Assembly: GCA_028023455.1 (NCBI GenBank)
Contig: JAQFVV010000021.1
Location: 7,966,853 to 8,030,852, forward strand
DNA length: 64,000 nt
Direction: 5' to 3'
From: Epiperipatus broadwayi
Taxonomy: Eukaryota > Onychophora > Udeonychophora > Euonychophora > Peripatidae
Both the position numbers and the translations under genes were made by a program. This document shows positions 34,729-47,089 of this stretch, one piece after another; the stretch's first letter is position 1; each line of letters starts with the position of its first letter. The notes below the pieces were generated by a model, which made no database searches, was not told the DNA's origin, and saw only the letters and a list, made by a program, of their open reading frames with translations.

Positions 34729-34879
34729 ATTAGATTTAAAATATCAGGTCAAAAACAGCACTTTATCTAATAGTTAACTATTAAGTAAAAAATCTGAAAT
34801 TTTTAGACATCCATATGTCTTCAAATCCAGCTATCCATCTTAAATATCCACAAGCAGAAACTGGTATGGGGTTTGGGGA

Positions 34880-35075
34880 TATTCTGAAAAGCTTAAGATC
34901 CAAGGCTCCACACTGATGAAGGCTAAAAGCCAGAAACTAGTCTGGGGGTATTGGATGAGTAGGCATTAGATGAGGATTTTATGCACAAGCCTTCTGGCAT
35001 CCATTAATTGCTCTAGCTTGCTGTGTGTGGCAATATATATATATATATATATATGGGTTTTGCCTGTTTTAATAT
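34880..35075 (+). repeat. Single arm of family 1 repeat, copy 7
   Basis: Only the right arm is present, from GATCCAAGGCTCCACACTG through GGATTTTATGCACAAGCC to GTTTTGCCTGTTTTAAT, interrupted by a TA run at about 35035-35054. It is inserted next to the family 4 pieces. Confidence 0.75.
34898..34956 (+). ncRNA. Hammerhead ribozyme, family 1
   Basis: ATCCAA 34898-34903 pairs with TTGGAT 34951-34956. CTGATGA is 34913-34919, helix II is GGC/GCC over TAAAA, then GAAAC, TAGTC and TGGGGG. The core is intact; helix I has one A-G mismatch. The helix II loop differs from the 13177 copy, so pairing is conserved while the loop drifts. Confidence 0.75.
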
Positions 35076-35254
35076 TTAATAAAGTATGAGAGTTATATGT
35101 TAGGGATAAGAAAAAGAGATCAAAAATAAAATACATGATTAAGAAAACAGGCAGGTGTTATTGACATCATTGAAAGAATTAAGAGTCTAAAATAAAGCTG
35201 GACAGGACATACTACTAAAAGGGATGGCAGTACATGAACAATTTAAATGTTAAA

Positions 35255-35475
35255 CTGGATTCTAAAAGATTGTAAAAGACCTTGAAAGAGAGCTGATATG
35301 AATGGATGAAGTAAGGAGTTTTGCTGATGTTTTGAGTAAAAGAGAAATTAGAGATACTGGATTTAACTTGGAGAGATTTGCATAAGGAGTTTTGCTTATA
35401 TTTTGTGTAAAAAAGAGATGATAGATACTGGATTAATATTTGGGAGATTTGCATCCTGCAAGAGATTTATTATTG
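35255..35475 (+). pseudogene. LINE 3'-end relic
   Basis: CTGGATTCTAAAAGATTGTAA, then AATGGATGAAGTAAGGAG, matches the C-terminal codons of the RTE-like LINE seen at 58.2 kb (WIPRDCKRP...WMDE). An ~80-bp internal duplication (AAGGAGTTTTGCT..GATACTGGATT) and a GATAATGATAAC tail follow. Confidence 0.6.
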
Positions 35476-35602
35476 TTGAAAATGATAATGATAACAAAAA
35501 GAGTAATGACATAGCTTAAAAATCGAGATGACGAAGTAAATTAAAGATAAGACAAGAATTGGAAATTTATTACTATTGGCGATCAAGTAAGTCAAGCATT
35601 GT

Positions 35603-35675
35603 TGGTCGAGAGGTCAGCGCAACAGTCTTACAAGCAATTAGCCCAGGTTAGCGGGTTCGCTCCCCGGGCGATGTT
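35603..35675 (+). pseudogene. tRNA-like retroposon
   Basis: GCATTGT / GCGATGT acceptor strands pair with wobbles. The D-arm is GGTCGAGAGGTCAGCGC, the loop CTTACAA, an extended variable segment follows, and the T-arm is GCGGG-TTCGCTC-CCCGG (box B intact). TATGGCTCATGG and A7 follow. It is the sister of 12501-12580(-). The weak anticodon stem argues for a retroposon rather than a tRNA gene. Confidence 0.6.
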
Positions 35676-35679
35676 ATGG

Positions 35680-38555
35680 CTCATGGAAAAAAAGTAATAT
35701 TACTTGGTCATACTGCCTATTATCTAATATCTTTAGCTTCCTTTTGCATAGAGAATTTAAAGTATATATTTCTGTTTTTTCTGCCAAGTAGTGCACAGTA
35801 TATGTTTATTTTTTTATTACTGCATTGTGAGATAAAAGAGTTCCACCAAAGTTTCCTAATAACAACAAATAATATTTAATCTTAGATTTTCCTAGACCAA
35901 ATGCTGTCTTTACTTACTACTCAAGATACAATAAGTTTAAATATATATCTTTATAAAAAATACTCCGTATACCGAGGGAAAATAGCTCAATTCAGAATAT
36001 ATTAATTATTGCATGTAAAAATAAATCTCACCGTTTCAAAATTAACTTTACATTATCATTCACTGAAGAAATAATTCATAGATTTTTTATTTAGTCAGCT
36101 ATATTTGTATTTAAATAATTAATGATTAGGAGTAAAATGTAAATTTAAAAACAAATAACAAAAAGCAGTTTTTATAGCCATATTACAATTCATTTATTAC
36201 TTTTAGTTTAAAGATACTCCCCTCTCCCCTTATTGTAAAATGCTAATATGTCAGAAAGAGTAAAAAAGATTCAAACCTAATTAAGAGAGAATGCATTAAG
36301 CTAGTAACCTTTTCAGAAAAAGTTCATTTTTCAGTTCAGCAGAAATTTTGAAGATAATTGTGAATAATGTTTTTAATGCTTTTTTTTTCTGATTCATAAA
36401 ATCTTACAAAGTATATGCGATTAACTTTTTTTTTTTATGCAGAATCTATGATTCACTGATAATATTGTAAATAGATAGATAGATAATTGATAAAATATAT
36501 AAACGGACTGAAATTTTTAAAAAAAATCTCACGCTCACACACACGCTTATATGTAAAATATTTATAAAGTTTACATGGTATAATAAATCTTAACTTTATT
36601 AGTGCAAGGTTTTTTTTCAAATGATTCACGATAATTATCGATACAATTTATGCCCCCCCCCCTTCAACTGCTCTCTATTATTTTGAAGAACCAAAGATCA
36701 TAGTAACAACAGTATAAAAAGAATAATGTCTGTACTGTTAAAATCAAATAATCAATTACTAACCAAAGACATAATTTTCTTACCTTTTTTAAAAAAATTA
36801 CCTATTAGCAATTATTTGAAAGGAAAAAATAAGTAACTTCCCATCCCACCCCACCTTTGGTAAAGGCATCAAAATATTATTTTGTTTTTATAGTGAAAGC
36901 TTTAGCATTCATCTCATCAATTTAAATTACCTTGGAACCTTTATTTTACAGGTAATAATAGCTAGATACCCATATACTGACCAGTAATAAAATAGTTTTA
37001 AAATACAGAGCGCTCATTGTATAAAAGATTTTAATTTATGAATTTCCGATAATGTAATAATTAAAATTTAGAATACATTTTATTACAGTCCCAAAAATTA
37101 TTCATTTAGGAATGTTTAATATTACATTATACTAGACTTCATATGATTCGTAATATATACTACTTGAGATCATTCAAAACACGTTTAAATTAAAATTTAT
37201 TTAAATAATTAAAAAGAGAGCAATGAAAAAAAAAGTAATGGTTATACTATGGCTTCTTTCACTGGGTTTCACATAAAAGTGTACTGAATTTGTTTACTAA
37301 AAATTGATTAAACTGTAGATATCTACTGAATTAAAATACAACTTAAAATTATGCTATGTCGTTAATTAGTCCAAATTAAGGTTCATTATGGAATGAATAA
37401 TGTAGGAAAATTGTATATATATATATAAGGTGTTTTTTATTTAATAAATAGTGGCCGTATGTCAAAGGTTTCTCCAACAGCTCTTCATATGGACACATTG
37501 GACAAAAAAACAGTTTTTAGGCATTCCAATTGCTAGTTGGGAACAATTGGTTGGTTTCCATTTTTAGTTAATCTAAAAGCTAGTCACCCATTTTCTGACC
37601 AATATTAAATTGATATATAGACTATATATGAGCCAATAAAAATGCACTTAGCTCAAATTTGAACCCAAATATTAGGCATGGATGAAGGCTGCACTATCTC
37701 TGCACCATAAAACTTTTCACATGTTTATTTATTTATGTATATAATAAATGTAATTGGCATATTTGATGTCATATCAATTTTCTCTCATAATAGATGAGTA
37801 AGAATGACAAGACTCAAACATACATTTAAAAATTGATTTGTTTACTGTATAGTGACAAATAAAAACTAAATAAAAACATAATGTAGTTAATGATGTAAAG
37901 AGTTTGTATATCATCAAGTTGTTTAATATAATTATAGCACCATAATTTACACGCATACATTTTGATTTTGGAAACTTAATAGAAATAGATTTGTTAAATA
38001 ATTTTCAGTTATATATAAGATAAAACCATCTTTAAATAGACCTTCAAATATTCAAAAAAGAACAACTTTAATCTTATTGCGATACAAACATATAAATATA
38101 TTATTTAGATTGGATTCAATGCTATGAATCAAATTCATATATATGCCTTGGAAACCTCAGGATATCGTGGCCATTTCTTATAGTTGGGAACAAATAATTG
38201 TTGAAAAATCACTTGCCTGGTCACCACCTTGTAGTCTACATGCCTCAACAACACTACCTTTTTGTTAAGTTCTTCTATAAAATATTTTTGTACAGGTTTT
38301 GTCTAGCAGTGATCTAACTTGAAAATGTGTGCAATTTGAAATTTATAATTGTAGTTTATAGTGTTATAATTGACTATTTATTAGCCTAGATTAAAAATAG
38401 GTTATATTTATGTATTTAAATAGGATTATTTAAATTTCTTTGTTTCAATAATTTCAAGTGTTTTAGACCATTAATAAAGGTGTGATTCCACCTTTATTGT
38501 TAAAAGAAGGTTGTCTTGATAACAGTTTGTAATTGCTGATTGCATTGTTATTGAG
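35680..38555. other. AT-rich noncoding stretch
   Basis: Contains GATA repeats (about 36471-36488), poly-C near 36653-36662 and short TA runs. No coding or RNA gene supported. Confidence 0.5.
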
Positions 38556-38566
38556 ATAGTCTAAGT

Positions 38567-40586
38567 CATAGGGTCCCAACTTTTTCAGGCCACCACCCTC
38601 TTTGCAAGACATAAATATTGTAATGTTCTCCCCCCAAGTATAACAGTTTTCCTTGTTCAATTTGTTTAATATTTTTGATGTAAATAGCAACTAATGACAC
38701 TGTACCTGATGATGCCTAATCCATAATTCATACACTGCACACAAGATATAACATGATGTCAATGTCACACATTGGAATAAGGCATCAACATAAACTCAAT
38801 ATCAATAACAAGAAAAAAAAAATTTAGTTATTAAATTTAAATGAGTGAAATCAAACCAAAATCGGTTATATTTCCTAATTTCTCCCTATCCAAAACTCTA
38901 ATATCCTGCTAATTGGTACCACAAAGTTTTAGATAGTATATCTTTGAAAGGTTGAATCTAAACCTCACCTTTGTGTGCCACTTTCGGGAAGAAAAAACAC
39001 TTTCACAAAGGAAATACCACTGCCAACAAAATAAACAACAACAACAAAAAAACCAAATCAGCATGTCAATAAATTTTTAATAATCACATACAGAAATTAC
39101 AAAAATAATAATAATAATTTCATGCAAAGTAAGTTTTTTTTCTCAAATAGAGCAATGTATTAAAATCAAACAGCAACAACAAACACACTGGTTGACATAT
39201 TATATTATTTATTGGATTTATAAGTCTTTATTTTTTTGTTTATATATATATGCCTCAGCATCTCACAAGCATTCCAGAAATTAATTTGATAGAACTGTTT
39301 TAAAGTAGGAAAATCAAATAATATTTTTTAGAGAAACAAAAAAAAAATACAAATAATAAAAAAATGCAATAAAATTTATAGCAACAAGACATAATGATAA
39401 ATAAAATGTAAAAAAAAATTATACCATCCGGCTTCCTTCTGGTTTCCTTGCATTGACTATCTCTGGACTAAATAACGTTTAAGTACACTATAAACCATGA
39501 CAACAAGGTGGCGAGGGCTTCCCTTCTTCATAGCAAAATGTAAGTAATAAGGTGTTCATAATCAGCTAGCATCTGTGGCTACATGACAATATCATAGAAG
39601 TCTGGCTGGTGTACTAACATTGGGTGTTTACTTGATTAGCATTTTAATGATAAAATGTAGGCATTTTTATATTTCTCAGCTTTCTCTTAAAATCCTTATA
39701 ATAACAACAGCAGTCAATAAGAGTCAATCATGCAATTCTAGACAGACTATAATTTGAAGCTAGGCTCAGCTCTGCCCTCTTTTGTAAAGTTCTCCACTGC
39801 ATTACAACTAGAACATTTCTCTTAGTTCCGCAAACCCTTATCTGCCCAGTAAAAAAAAACATAGCAAGAAAAACAATAAACTCAGATGAGACCCTCCACC
39901 ATCACCTGATGAAAACATTTTATAGCACACCTATAGAAATACAAATTGAGTACCCCTTTTTACTATTATAGCTGTTATCTCTATTTTTTGGATAATTGAT
40001 CATAACACAGTTGATATAACCATTTACACCATTTTATCTTTCACTTCTTTCATTTTCCACTCAGACTCTTTTAATTTCTCAAAGAGTTCTGTTTTACATA
40101 TAGTTTCTAATTTTAATACAGTGAAAATAGTTTTTTCCAATTTTAAAAAAGATTAAAAAAAAAAACAAATCTGAGATATGACATATTTTTAGATTCTCTC
40201 AGCTGATATTGGCCATATTTTTTTTTTAAAAAAAAATGATACACAGGATGACCACTTCTATCTATTAGTAAAATTTAAAATAACCTGCATTCCTTTTAAC
40301 TTGTTAATAGAGGAAAAAAAAAACCCATCAAAAATGTGCAAACCATTTACAATTACTCTGACTATCCTTCTTTTTATATATATTCTTGCACATAAACAAT
40401 TTATAAAATAACCATAAAATCAGCAAAATAATGTAAAATTTGCGGTTTGAGGGTGCATTAAAGCCGACGATCGGTGCATTCAGTGAAAAGGCTGCTAGAC
40501 CACCTGAATGCCTCCATCCCAATGCCTCTAAACCCACTATTGCCCCCCTCCCTAGAAGTTTTCACCAGCCACTTTGGGAAACACTG
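38567..40586. mobile_element. Non-autonomous hAT-type DNA transposon
   Basis: Left end CATAGGGTCCCAACTTTTTC at 38567; right end inverse CAGTGTTTCCCAAAGTGGCT ending at 40586. These share the CA..G..TCCCAA inverted-repeat pattern of hAT elements. The flanks are 8-bp near-identical repeats, GTCTAAGT (38559-38566) and GTATAAGT (40587-40594), which is the hAT target-site size. The ~2.0 kb interior holds no transposase frame: only AT-rich sequence, poly-A tracts and scattered GC-richer patches near both ends. The 1/8 mismatch in the target duplication and imperfect ends suggest an old copy. Confidence 0.75.
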
Positions 40587-41224
40587 GTATAAGTGTTGAC
40601 TGTTTTTTAATGATATATATATATATTACAAAAAAAAAAACATTTTGAGGACAATCTAAATATGAAAAGTTTGAAATGTTGCTAATTAATTAAAATGTAA
40701 ATTTCTGTGAAAATAAATAAAACTAAATTATACAAAAAAAATTGCAATTGGGAAAAAGATTATAATAAGCAACAACAACATTAATTAAAAATACTGGAAT
40801 AGAAAAAAAAAATAGTTTTTAGCTAGTAAAAAAATAATGAAGGAATTATTGATTAAATAATATTGTCATATATATTTCTAAATTTTCTCAAGATAACACT
40901 ATTTAAAAGGTAAAAATATATAATTTATTCGCAAGTTTATATGTTTACAACTTATTCTATCTCTTTATATATATATATAGCTTTTAATGATTATTTTTCC
41001 CAACAATATAAAACAATTAGTTGAAATAAAATAAAACTTGGAACCAATATTGTAAAACTCTTTTGTTTTCATCTTGAGATGAATCCAAAATAGATTAAAC
41101 TATTGCAAGATTAATATTATATACATATAAAAGAAATTACACTTAAAGAAATCCAGTTCAACTTCCTTTTTGTAGTTCTTTCAGTTATATCAATAATATC
41201 TAGCTCTTGTCTCGACCAACTATT

Positions 41225-41540
41225 CCAATTTGACATATGTCGGTGAAACCATTGAAAGAATGAAATGGAGATGGGTTGGACATGTTTCTAAAAAAGATGT
41301 ATGGAGATCAGTTGGACATATTGCCAGAAGAGATGTAATGGAGATGAGTTAGATATATTAGTAGAAGAAATGCAAATAGATATAATTGAAGACTTAAATT
41401 GAATTCCAAGAGATTGAATATAAAAGACCCAGAAAGAGACCATGTGTGAGATATATGGATAAAATAAGGTAGTTGATTAGTTTAATGTAGAGAAGTTATT
41501 GTTCACAGAAACTGGATTCAAACTTGGTGAACCCATTCTC
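41225..41540 (+). pseudogene. RTE-like LINE C-terminal fragment with internal triplication
   Basis: Translates to fragments KWRWVGHVSKKD, VGHIARRD, then PRD/KDPERDHV-like and MDKIR. This is the GH-RRD...RP-R...W-DEIRK C-terminal signature of the same LINE as at 47.1 and 58.2 kb. The GH-RRD segment is tandemly repeated three times (about 41265, 41301 and 41338; 36-37-bp period). Stops are present. Confidence 0.7.
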
Positions 41541-41999
41541 ATGCCATGTTTTAATAATGATTGACATGATAATGATTAATCTTAGTCAAAACTAAACATT
41601 GAGTAGCAGATGCCACTGGAATTTTGATTTACCTTTGGCTAGTATAGGTAATTTCAAATAGGTGTCATTTCTTTTATATTGACTAGCTTAACATTTAACA
41701 TTTAGATATTATATATATATTCCATTAATTTTAACAATCAGGCAAAATAAACACTGGTTTTAAGTATATAGTGCCGAAAATATATATTTCTGGAATAAAT
41801 GATTTTCACATGCACACATTATAAAGATTTTTATACAAGTCAAACTTTTCAGAACTCATTTAAATAAACCTGAAAATAATATACTTTTACATCAATCTGT
41901 TAATTAAATAAAAGAATTAATCAATTTCCATTTGGTAGCCAAGATTTTATATAGATGGCAGCTTAGTAAATAAAGTAATTTATTAATTTGTTAATTCAA

Positions 42000-42295
42000 T
42001 AAACATTACATGACCACCTCTTTTTATGCTTGTGTATAACTGTTGTTAAAACAGGCAAAACTCACTATATGTATTGCCACACACAGCAAGCTAGAGTAAT
42101 CAATGAATGCCAGAAGGCTTGTGCATAAATTCCCCAGATGGGGATTTTATGCACAAGCCTTCTGGCATCCATTGATTACTCTAGCTTGCTGTGTGTGTGT
42201 GATGGGGATTTTATGCACAAGTCTTCTGGCATCCATTGATTACTCTAGCTTGCTGTGTGTGGCAATACTTTTAGTGAGTTTTGCCTGTTTTAATT
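42000..42295. repeat. Foldback repeat (family 1) lacking ribozymes, copy 8
   Basis: Left tail CATTACATGACCACCTC, then AAAACAGGCAAAACT. Right end AGTTTTGCCTGTTTTAAT. The right arm portion (GGGGATTTTATGCACAAG ... TAGCTTGCTGTGTGTG) is tandemly duplicated at about 42135 and 42205. Confidence 0.75.
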
Positions 42296-42612
42296 TGTTA
42301 ATTGAATGTAAATGCTTGAAAACAGAAAGGGTACAAATAATAAAGTTATGGAAGAATAAATATGGAAAAATTGTTTATACAGAAAGTGGATTATTGGTTT
42401 TTATGCTGGATTTGGGAAAAGAGAAGGAGGATTTAGATATAAAGGCCATAAAGTTGACAAAGATTATGTTGTGGAATGGGATGGAGCAGAATAGGGGAAA
42501 ACTTAGAGCGGGGAATGAAAGGTAAAGTGGTTTAATAGGTTTCTCCAGGCATAGTTGGTGAGAGATTCTTGACTTTGTTTAAGGAGAAGTCACAGTGCAT
42601 CACATCACATCA
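42296..42612 (+). mobile_element. LINE 3' end (knuckle family), copy 2
   Basis: Begins abruptly at ...TTGTTAATTGAATGTAAATG (LLIECKCLKTERVQIIKLW) immediately after the family 1 foldback and runs to AAGTCACAGTGCATCACATC. The reading frame 42295-42525 is open but is only the last ~75 residues of the element. Confidence 0.75.
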
Positions 42613-43050
42613 TTATTGTTTAAGGCTCAAATGGGATCTTTAGCAACAAGAGAATATATATGTAAATGGAAAAATATGGGTGATTTAGTCTGAAAATTGT
42701 GTAAGGAAGGCATAGAAAATATTAGGCATCTGTTAATTGAATGTAAATGCTTGAAAGCAGAAAGGGTACAAATAATGAAGTTATGGAAAAATAAATATGA
42801 ACAAAGTGATTATACAGAAAGTGGGTTATTGGTTTTTAGGCTGGGTTTTGGAAAGGATAAGGGGGATTTAGATATAAAGGATATAGAGTTGACAAAGATT
42901 ATGTTGTGGAAATGGGATGTAGCAGATTATGGAAAAAATAGAGTGGGGAATGGAAAGGGAAGGTAAAGTGAGGTTTCACTGGGCATAGGTGCTGAGAGAT
43001 TCCTGACTTCATTTAAGGGGAAGTCACAGTGCATCACATCGCATAGAGGT
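42613..43050 (+). mobile_element. LINE 3' end (knuckle family), copy 3, tandem
   Basis: Longer tandem copy including GSLATREY-like codons, CKEGIENIRHLLIECKCL and the 3' end CACAGTGCATCACATCGCAT. The CX2C knuckle has one cysteine codon changed to a stop-adjacent context (TGAAAATTGTGTAAG). It is dead but close in sequence to the copies at 22 kb. Confidence 0.75.
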
Positions 43051-43059
43051 GAATTGTTA

Positions 43060-44200
43060 CATTAATAACAATCTTACAAATGCTTCAACCTAACCAACTC
43101 TTCATTTCTGATAACAGTATAGGCAGAAGTTCTATTAGTTTTAATATCTTTATAAATAACTATTAAATGCATGCTGCTAAAAATATGTTATAAAATGTCT
43201 GGAATAACAAACTTTATACACTCCTACTATAAAAATCCTTTACAAATCTGACCTTCTAGAAGTGATGTAATAATTTTGATATCAAAGAGCATTTATTAGT
43301 TGTGTGTTTTCTAAAATAATTTCACTACTTCAAAAATATAAATTCTCAGTGCAAAGTATGGGATAATCATTATTCATTATAAGGTTACTGAAATTAATGT
43401 AATATGAATCTGTAAAGTCCATTAAATCAAAGCTTCACTGCAATCACAATAATGGAATATTTTAAGCCTACAAAATATCAATTATTAGTCAGCTGCTTAT
43501 TTAGAATCTTGGACGCTGAATGAAAAATTTATTAATATTTTATCTGGTTATCACCATTATATAAGATAAAATTATATGAAAATTTAATTCAAATGACTTG
43601 TATAAAGTAGGATTTGTAAAAAAGATTTGTATACTATGTGCATATGAAGACCATTATATCAAAACTATTATACTTATATATAAATTAAATAGTAAGGTAA
43701 AACGATATTTAAATAATCCATTGCTGTGCAAACTGTAATATTTCTTTCATAAAAGATTAATGAATAAAAAATCAAAACTCACTGGACTGTTAATTTTTCA
43801 ATAATGAGATTTTTGAATTTTTATTTTTTTCACTCTTATTTGGCATTCTAGCTAGGTAATAGCTAAATACTCCTTTACTGACGAATATTGCATGAATAGA
43901 TAGGTTATATTTGAGCCAATTACTTGAGAGCAAAATTTCAGATTTTATTTCAAATCAGATAATTTTTCACATTTATTGGTCAATTGTGACTCTTGACTAT
44001 AAGATATTCAAAAATACTTCCAATTTGGCATAATCATTTTTATTTTAAAAATATAACTAGATAGGGAAAACTCACTTTTTTTTCATTTATAGATGTCACA
44101 TGTTTGCAATTAATAAGTATCATTTTCGTATTTTACTAAATAAAATGTTCACTTTACATGTCACTAATATTTCCATTAATATTTTCAAAATACAAGGGGG
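43060..44200. other. AT-rich noncoding stretch
   Basis: No coding, RNA or recognised repeat content. Confidence 0.5.
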
Positions 44201-44204
44201 ATAC

Positions 44205-44565
44205 GTAAACAAGACTTTCTAAATTTAATCATGTTATCAAAGTAAATATAATATATAAAGGATTCGAACTCAGACTTTCATATGATCTTCAACTCTCCAT
44301 GCCATCTCATATTGCTGACCCACATGTTGAAAAGATAAGTAATCACCAATATAAGTATTTCATGCTAGACCAGCACTCATCAGTTGATCCAGATTACTAT
44401 CTCCACACCTATATACAATCAGTGCTCAGCTTTATATTAAGATACTAATACTTTAATAGACAGGATTCAAACTACTCCAACCTATAACTCTTCAGCCATC
44501 CATTTGATTGAAAATGTGATGATAGAACATCCAAGGCCACATTGTTGTCAATTAAATTAATTTGG
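44205..44565 (-). repeat. Family 3a tRNA-like plus hammerhead repeat
   Basis: Minus-strand order: ATTGAAAATGTGATGATAG-type block, AATATAAAGCTGAGCACTG, the hammerhead, ACATGTGGGTCAGCAATATG, then a box-B-like GAGTTCGAATCCTTTATAT near 44262-44280. The T-arm-like segment is better preserved here than at 14 kb. Confidence 0.7.
44345..44388 (-). ncRNA. Hammerhead ribozyme, family 3a (best copy)
   Basis: On the minus strand: ATCAA/TTGGT inner helix I (one mismatch), CTGATGA, helix II GTGCTG/TAGCAT, GAAA, a 3-bp stem III ATA-CT-TAT, and triplet ATA. All core bases match consensus. Outside it, AGATAGTAATC (5') and GATTACTTATCT (3') pair over about 11 bp with one bulge, extending helix I across an internal loop as in active type I hammerheads. 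Confidence 0.75.
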
Positions 44566-44569
44566 CAAA

Positions 44570-47085
44570 GAGACTTTAATAATTTTTCTATCAATAATAA
44601 TCAGAGTTGGAGAAATTTTTGTGATTGCAGATTATACAAATTTTCTTAAGGTCTATAGTGAATTACAGGTAAAAACTTATTTTTACTTTCACGAGGTACT
44701 TTCATGAGGTAGAAGATAAAATGATGATTATGCTGACAACTCAGTATTTAAAACAAATTATCACTAAGTATAACTTTTAAAATCTGTTTTGGGTTATTTC
44801 AGGATGATTTCTGGTATTGTATTATGTTCATATGGGACTGAATTTTTTACTTCCACAATAATTTGAAAATGGAACAAAATATTAGAATGACATGTTGGAA
44901 TCGTAATTCTTGCAAGCTAATTTTAACATCTATTGTTGGGTAACAATATCCATTCATGGAAAATTCCACTTTGGTGCAACTCAGTTCTTACTTTACTGAT
45001 AACTTGAATACAAATGTACCATGAGAATGTTCAGATGCAAAATTTAAGACACTAAATTTTATCTGAAATACTTTATTATACAAATATGTATTATGCATGG
45101 ATTAATCAACACACTGATATTCCATAATTGCATGTAACTAAAACACCATACTTAGCATCACAATCATTATGTAATTGCAGAATTTAGTGGAAGGGAAGAG
45201 TGAAGAACTTGACTTTTGGGAGAGAGCTGAGATTCCTTAATGCAAGCATAGTACTTGGTCCTCATCAGTTATACATTATCAAAATAGATTTAAACACTTG
45301 TGATATGATATCCAACACATTGTTTGTTTGTGTACAATTTTTGTTATAAAATTTTAAAAAAAGCTTGCACTGCTTTGAAATGTAGAATATATCATTTCAT
45401 TTCTCAATAGTATATACTAAATGCTAGGTCGAATTAACTTTAATTTTGGCAATTACAGCTCCATGAGCGATGACGCCCCCCATGTCACTTTGCAATTAGC
45501 AATGCATGTTTGTACGTGTTGTTATTTATATATATATTTAGTAAAATATCTCATATTAAAATATCTTGAGTAAATTAAAGAAGCAATATCTGTATTATTA
45601 GATATCTCAAGTTAGAGTTAATTTAATCTCTGGCTTACCGGTGAAAACCCTTAAGAGTTGTTGAGTAATTTAAAGTAATTGTGGCGATTTTTATTTTAGA
45701 ATTTCTTAGTTGGCTAGATTGACTCCAAATGCTTTTGATTTAACTTTACTCAATATCTGAAGAGTTATTTCCTATAATGTATGAATTAACAGTGGCTGAA
45801 TTCTCTATTTGAATTGCAAGTTCGATTTCTCCGCTCAAACTTTGTGCAAGTTGTTCAGCTGATGAGCTTTTTTTTTATCTTGTTGAGAAGAAGCTTGTTT
45901 GTTTTTATATTTTTATAATCACCAAAATGAGGATGTTGAATATAATATTATTTTGACGACTTCAACTAGCAGGTTTGTGCTTATGACTTAGATTAATTAT
46001 TTACGACATTAGTTGTGATTATGGTATATATTAATAACAATAAAAAAAATGTATTAGTTATTTCTTACCTTTAAATTTTTTTTTGCTTGCATCTAAATCT
46101 ATGCGATCATATTTCCCTCATATTGTTATAATGTATATGAGTCACTTAACAATTGACAATATGTTTTTTAAACAAAGATTAATGTTCGTGTATATTTTTG
46201 CGGTTTAATTAAATAATGTATTTATTGTAAAAATAAATTAAGTATTTAATTGGAGAAAACAATTGGTTGTTTCTCAGTTACAGATTTTGTGGCTAGTTTC
46301 ATTTTTTTTTTGTAAAGTATTTCACTTGATTTTTATTCTCATTAATGTTGCGTTTGATAGAGAATGTTGTTATAATGGGTCTTGGATTCGAATTAGGCAA
46401 AGGGTGTTTTAATAGTATTGGAAGTATGTAAGGCCACATATTACAGTATATATATATATAAATTATTTTGATGAGAAAGTCCAAGGCCTGATGGTAGAAG
46501 GATAATTCTGAAACTTTTCATACTGATGAATAATTGAGTATAGTTGATTTCAATATAATGTATTTACTAATTAGATTTGAATTTGCTTACTAATGATTAT
46601 AACATAATTTAATGACATCAAATAGGCAATGTAACCGTAATGCTAAAAATATAAGCCAAATCACAGAATGAACAAGTCCAAATATATTATTAATAATATT
46701 CACAAGCAAGTTGATAAACAATTATTTAAATTAACTTGCAAATAATGTCCATCCTTTATTATATCAATGCCACTCTATTTTTTCAGATAAAAAAGATATC
46801 TAACCTTCAATTTGCTATATACCAACAATTCGAGCATTGATATTCAAAATGGCAGAAACTTTCCTGTAATGATAATTTTTTGTTTTATATTAATATCAGA
46901 TTATAGTATCAAATATTAATTTAGAAAAATATATAACAATTTTAATGAGCATGAAAATAATTTTGTATCTATCAAATATTTAATGCTAGGAATATAATAC
47001 CATTCATGGATCAATTAAGTTCACATACATTATTAAAATAATTCACAAGTAAGATTCTTAAAGAATAATTTAAAGCAAATAATCA
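44570..47085. other. AT-rich noncoding stretch
   Basis: No supported gene. A short TA run lies at about 46446-46460. A 61-residue frame at 46299-46484 is built on it and is not credible. Confidence 0.5.
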
Positions 47086-47089
47086 TCAT

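Larger units (their letters stand above)
34295..34745 (-). repeat. Direct tandem pair of hammerhead-like repeats (family 4)
   Basis: Two direct copies (34295- and 34560-, spacing about 265 bp) share GCAAAGAAATCA, ATCACATGACCTAATTTAAC, AAGCTTGTATTACAAA, AGAATATCTCCAACC and CATTAGATTTAAAAT. Each contains one minus-strand hammerhead-like core. A third, 5'-truncated piece lies inverted at about 34848-34894. A direct tandem array of ribozyme-bearing units differs from the inverted family 1 layout. Confidence 0.65.
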
